A DNA stretch of 64,000 bases. Origin: Phormidium tanganyikae FI6-MK23. Lineage in GTDB: Bacteria > Cyanobacteriota > Cyanobacteriia > Leptolyngbyales > Leptolyngbyaceae. The notes beneath the pieces are model-generated. The model searched no databases, was not told the origin of the DNA, and saw only the letters and a list, made by a program, of their open reading frames with translations. A program made the position numbers and the translations under genes. The DNA is taken from assembly GCA_019359175.1 (NCBI GenBank), contig JAHHHU010000020.1, positions 1 through 64,000 of the forward strand, in the 5' to 3' direction. Numbering within the stretch: position 1 is the stretch's first letter; each line of letters opens with the position of its first letter. This document shows positions 63,852-64,000 of the stretch, one piece after another.

Positions 63852-64000
63852 ATGGAAAACCAGATCAAATCTCCGCTCTCCGCTCCCGAAAAAAACGGCA
63901 AAGTTCCCCATCCTTTAGAGTATGTGTTGGCAAGTGACACCCACGACACCGAAGAAGATTCGGGGAAATTCTTTGCAGCCCTGCGACGGAGAGCGGCACT
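63852..64000 (+). CDS. Probable polysaccharide tyrosine autokinase, N-terminus (partial)
   Basis: ATG 63852 opens a frame that runs off the right edge (49 codons seen). It starts MENQIKSPLSAPEKNGKVPH and continues LEYVLASDTHDTEEDSGKFF then ALRRRAA. This resembles the cytoplasmic N-terminus of Wzc/BY-kinase proteins that control chain length and follow Wza-like genes. The identification rests mainly on position behind the export gene; the kinase motifs are outside the window. Confidence 0.55.
   Translation, partial: MENQIKSPLSAPEKNGKVPHPLEYVLASDTHDTEEDSGKFFAALRRRAA

Overview
The window is chromosomal DNA from a cyanobacterium. The clearest signs are petM (cytochrome b6f subunit), ycf39 (photosystem II assembly), an NblR-type regulator, the cyanobacterial form of Hfq, an RNA polymerase beta' subunit split into rpoC1 and rpoC2, DUF4327 and DUF2949 proteins, and very frequent GCGATCGC (HIP1) octamers. 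Gene content and the moderate GC suggest a Leptolyngbya-like filamentous or biofilm-forming organism. The genus is an inference, not something read directly from the sequence.

Layout. 0-7 kb holds housekeeping and photosynthesis genes: hfq, dapF, DUF4327, pdxA, petM, an SmtB-type ArsR repressor, ycf39, nadK, an nblR-like regulator and a DUF192 lipoprotein. 7.1-7.6 kb is noncoding with several inverted repeats. 7.8-12.8 kb is an exopolysaccharide cluster: three GT4 glycosyltransferases followed by a Wza-like SLBB export protein with a clear terminator. 13-23 kb is mixed: a DnaJ-pentapeptide fusion, a frameshifted secreted protein, a sigma factor/TPR pair, a VOC protein, a Uma2 protein, a beta-lactamase fold protein, an NlpC/P60 peptidase, a decayed Rab-like GTPase, an alpha/beta hydrolase, a MITE-like repeat and a CRTISO-like oxidoreductase. 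23.5-29.1 kb is the type IV pilus operon pilMNOQ, with a perfect hairpin repeat between pilO and pilQ. 29.2-30.9 kb is a small toxin-antitoxin/Uma2 patch with a frameshifted PIN toxin and a second PIN 3' remnant.

31-34.3 kb carries trpF, folE, an SDR and accA. 34.4-45.3 kb is the conserved minus-strand block rpsT-tatD-rpoB-rpoC1-rpoC2. hisD, a phosphoribosyltransferase and a small membrane protein follow. 47.8-54.4 kb is a second glycosyltransferase region on the minus strand. It looks like a tandem duplication of a GT4-GT2-histidine kinase unit followed by complementary losses: copy A kept the kinase and the GT4 but lost 111 codons of GT2, while copy B kept GT2 but lost most of GT4 and nearly all of the kinase. 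Each unit ends in a degenerate 21-bp tandem array. This is the most unusual structure in the window.

54.4-61 kb has a secreted helical protein, a glutathionylspermidine-synthase-like ATP-grasp enzyme coupled to a Gly/Ser lipoprotein, a subtilase with a P-domain, an S1-domain protein, an AlkA-like glycosylase and a phosphodiester-glycosidase-family protein. The window closes with a second Wza-like export protein, fused to an SLH domain, followed by the start of a probable polysaccharide tyrosine autokinase. Surface polysaccharide synthesis and export (7.8-12.8, 47.8-54 and 61.6-64 kb) and type IV pili are therefore the main accessory themes. I found no tRNA, rRNA, CRISPR array or transposase gene.
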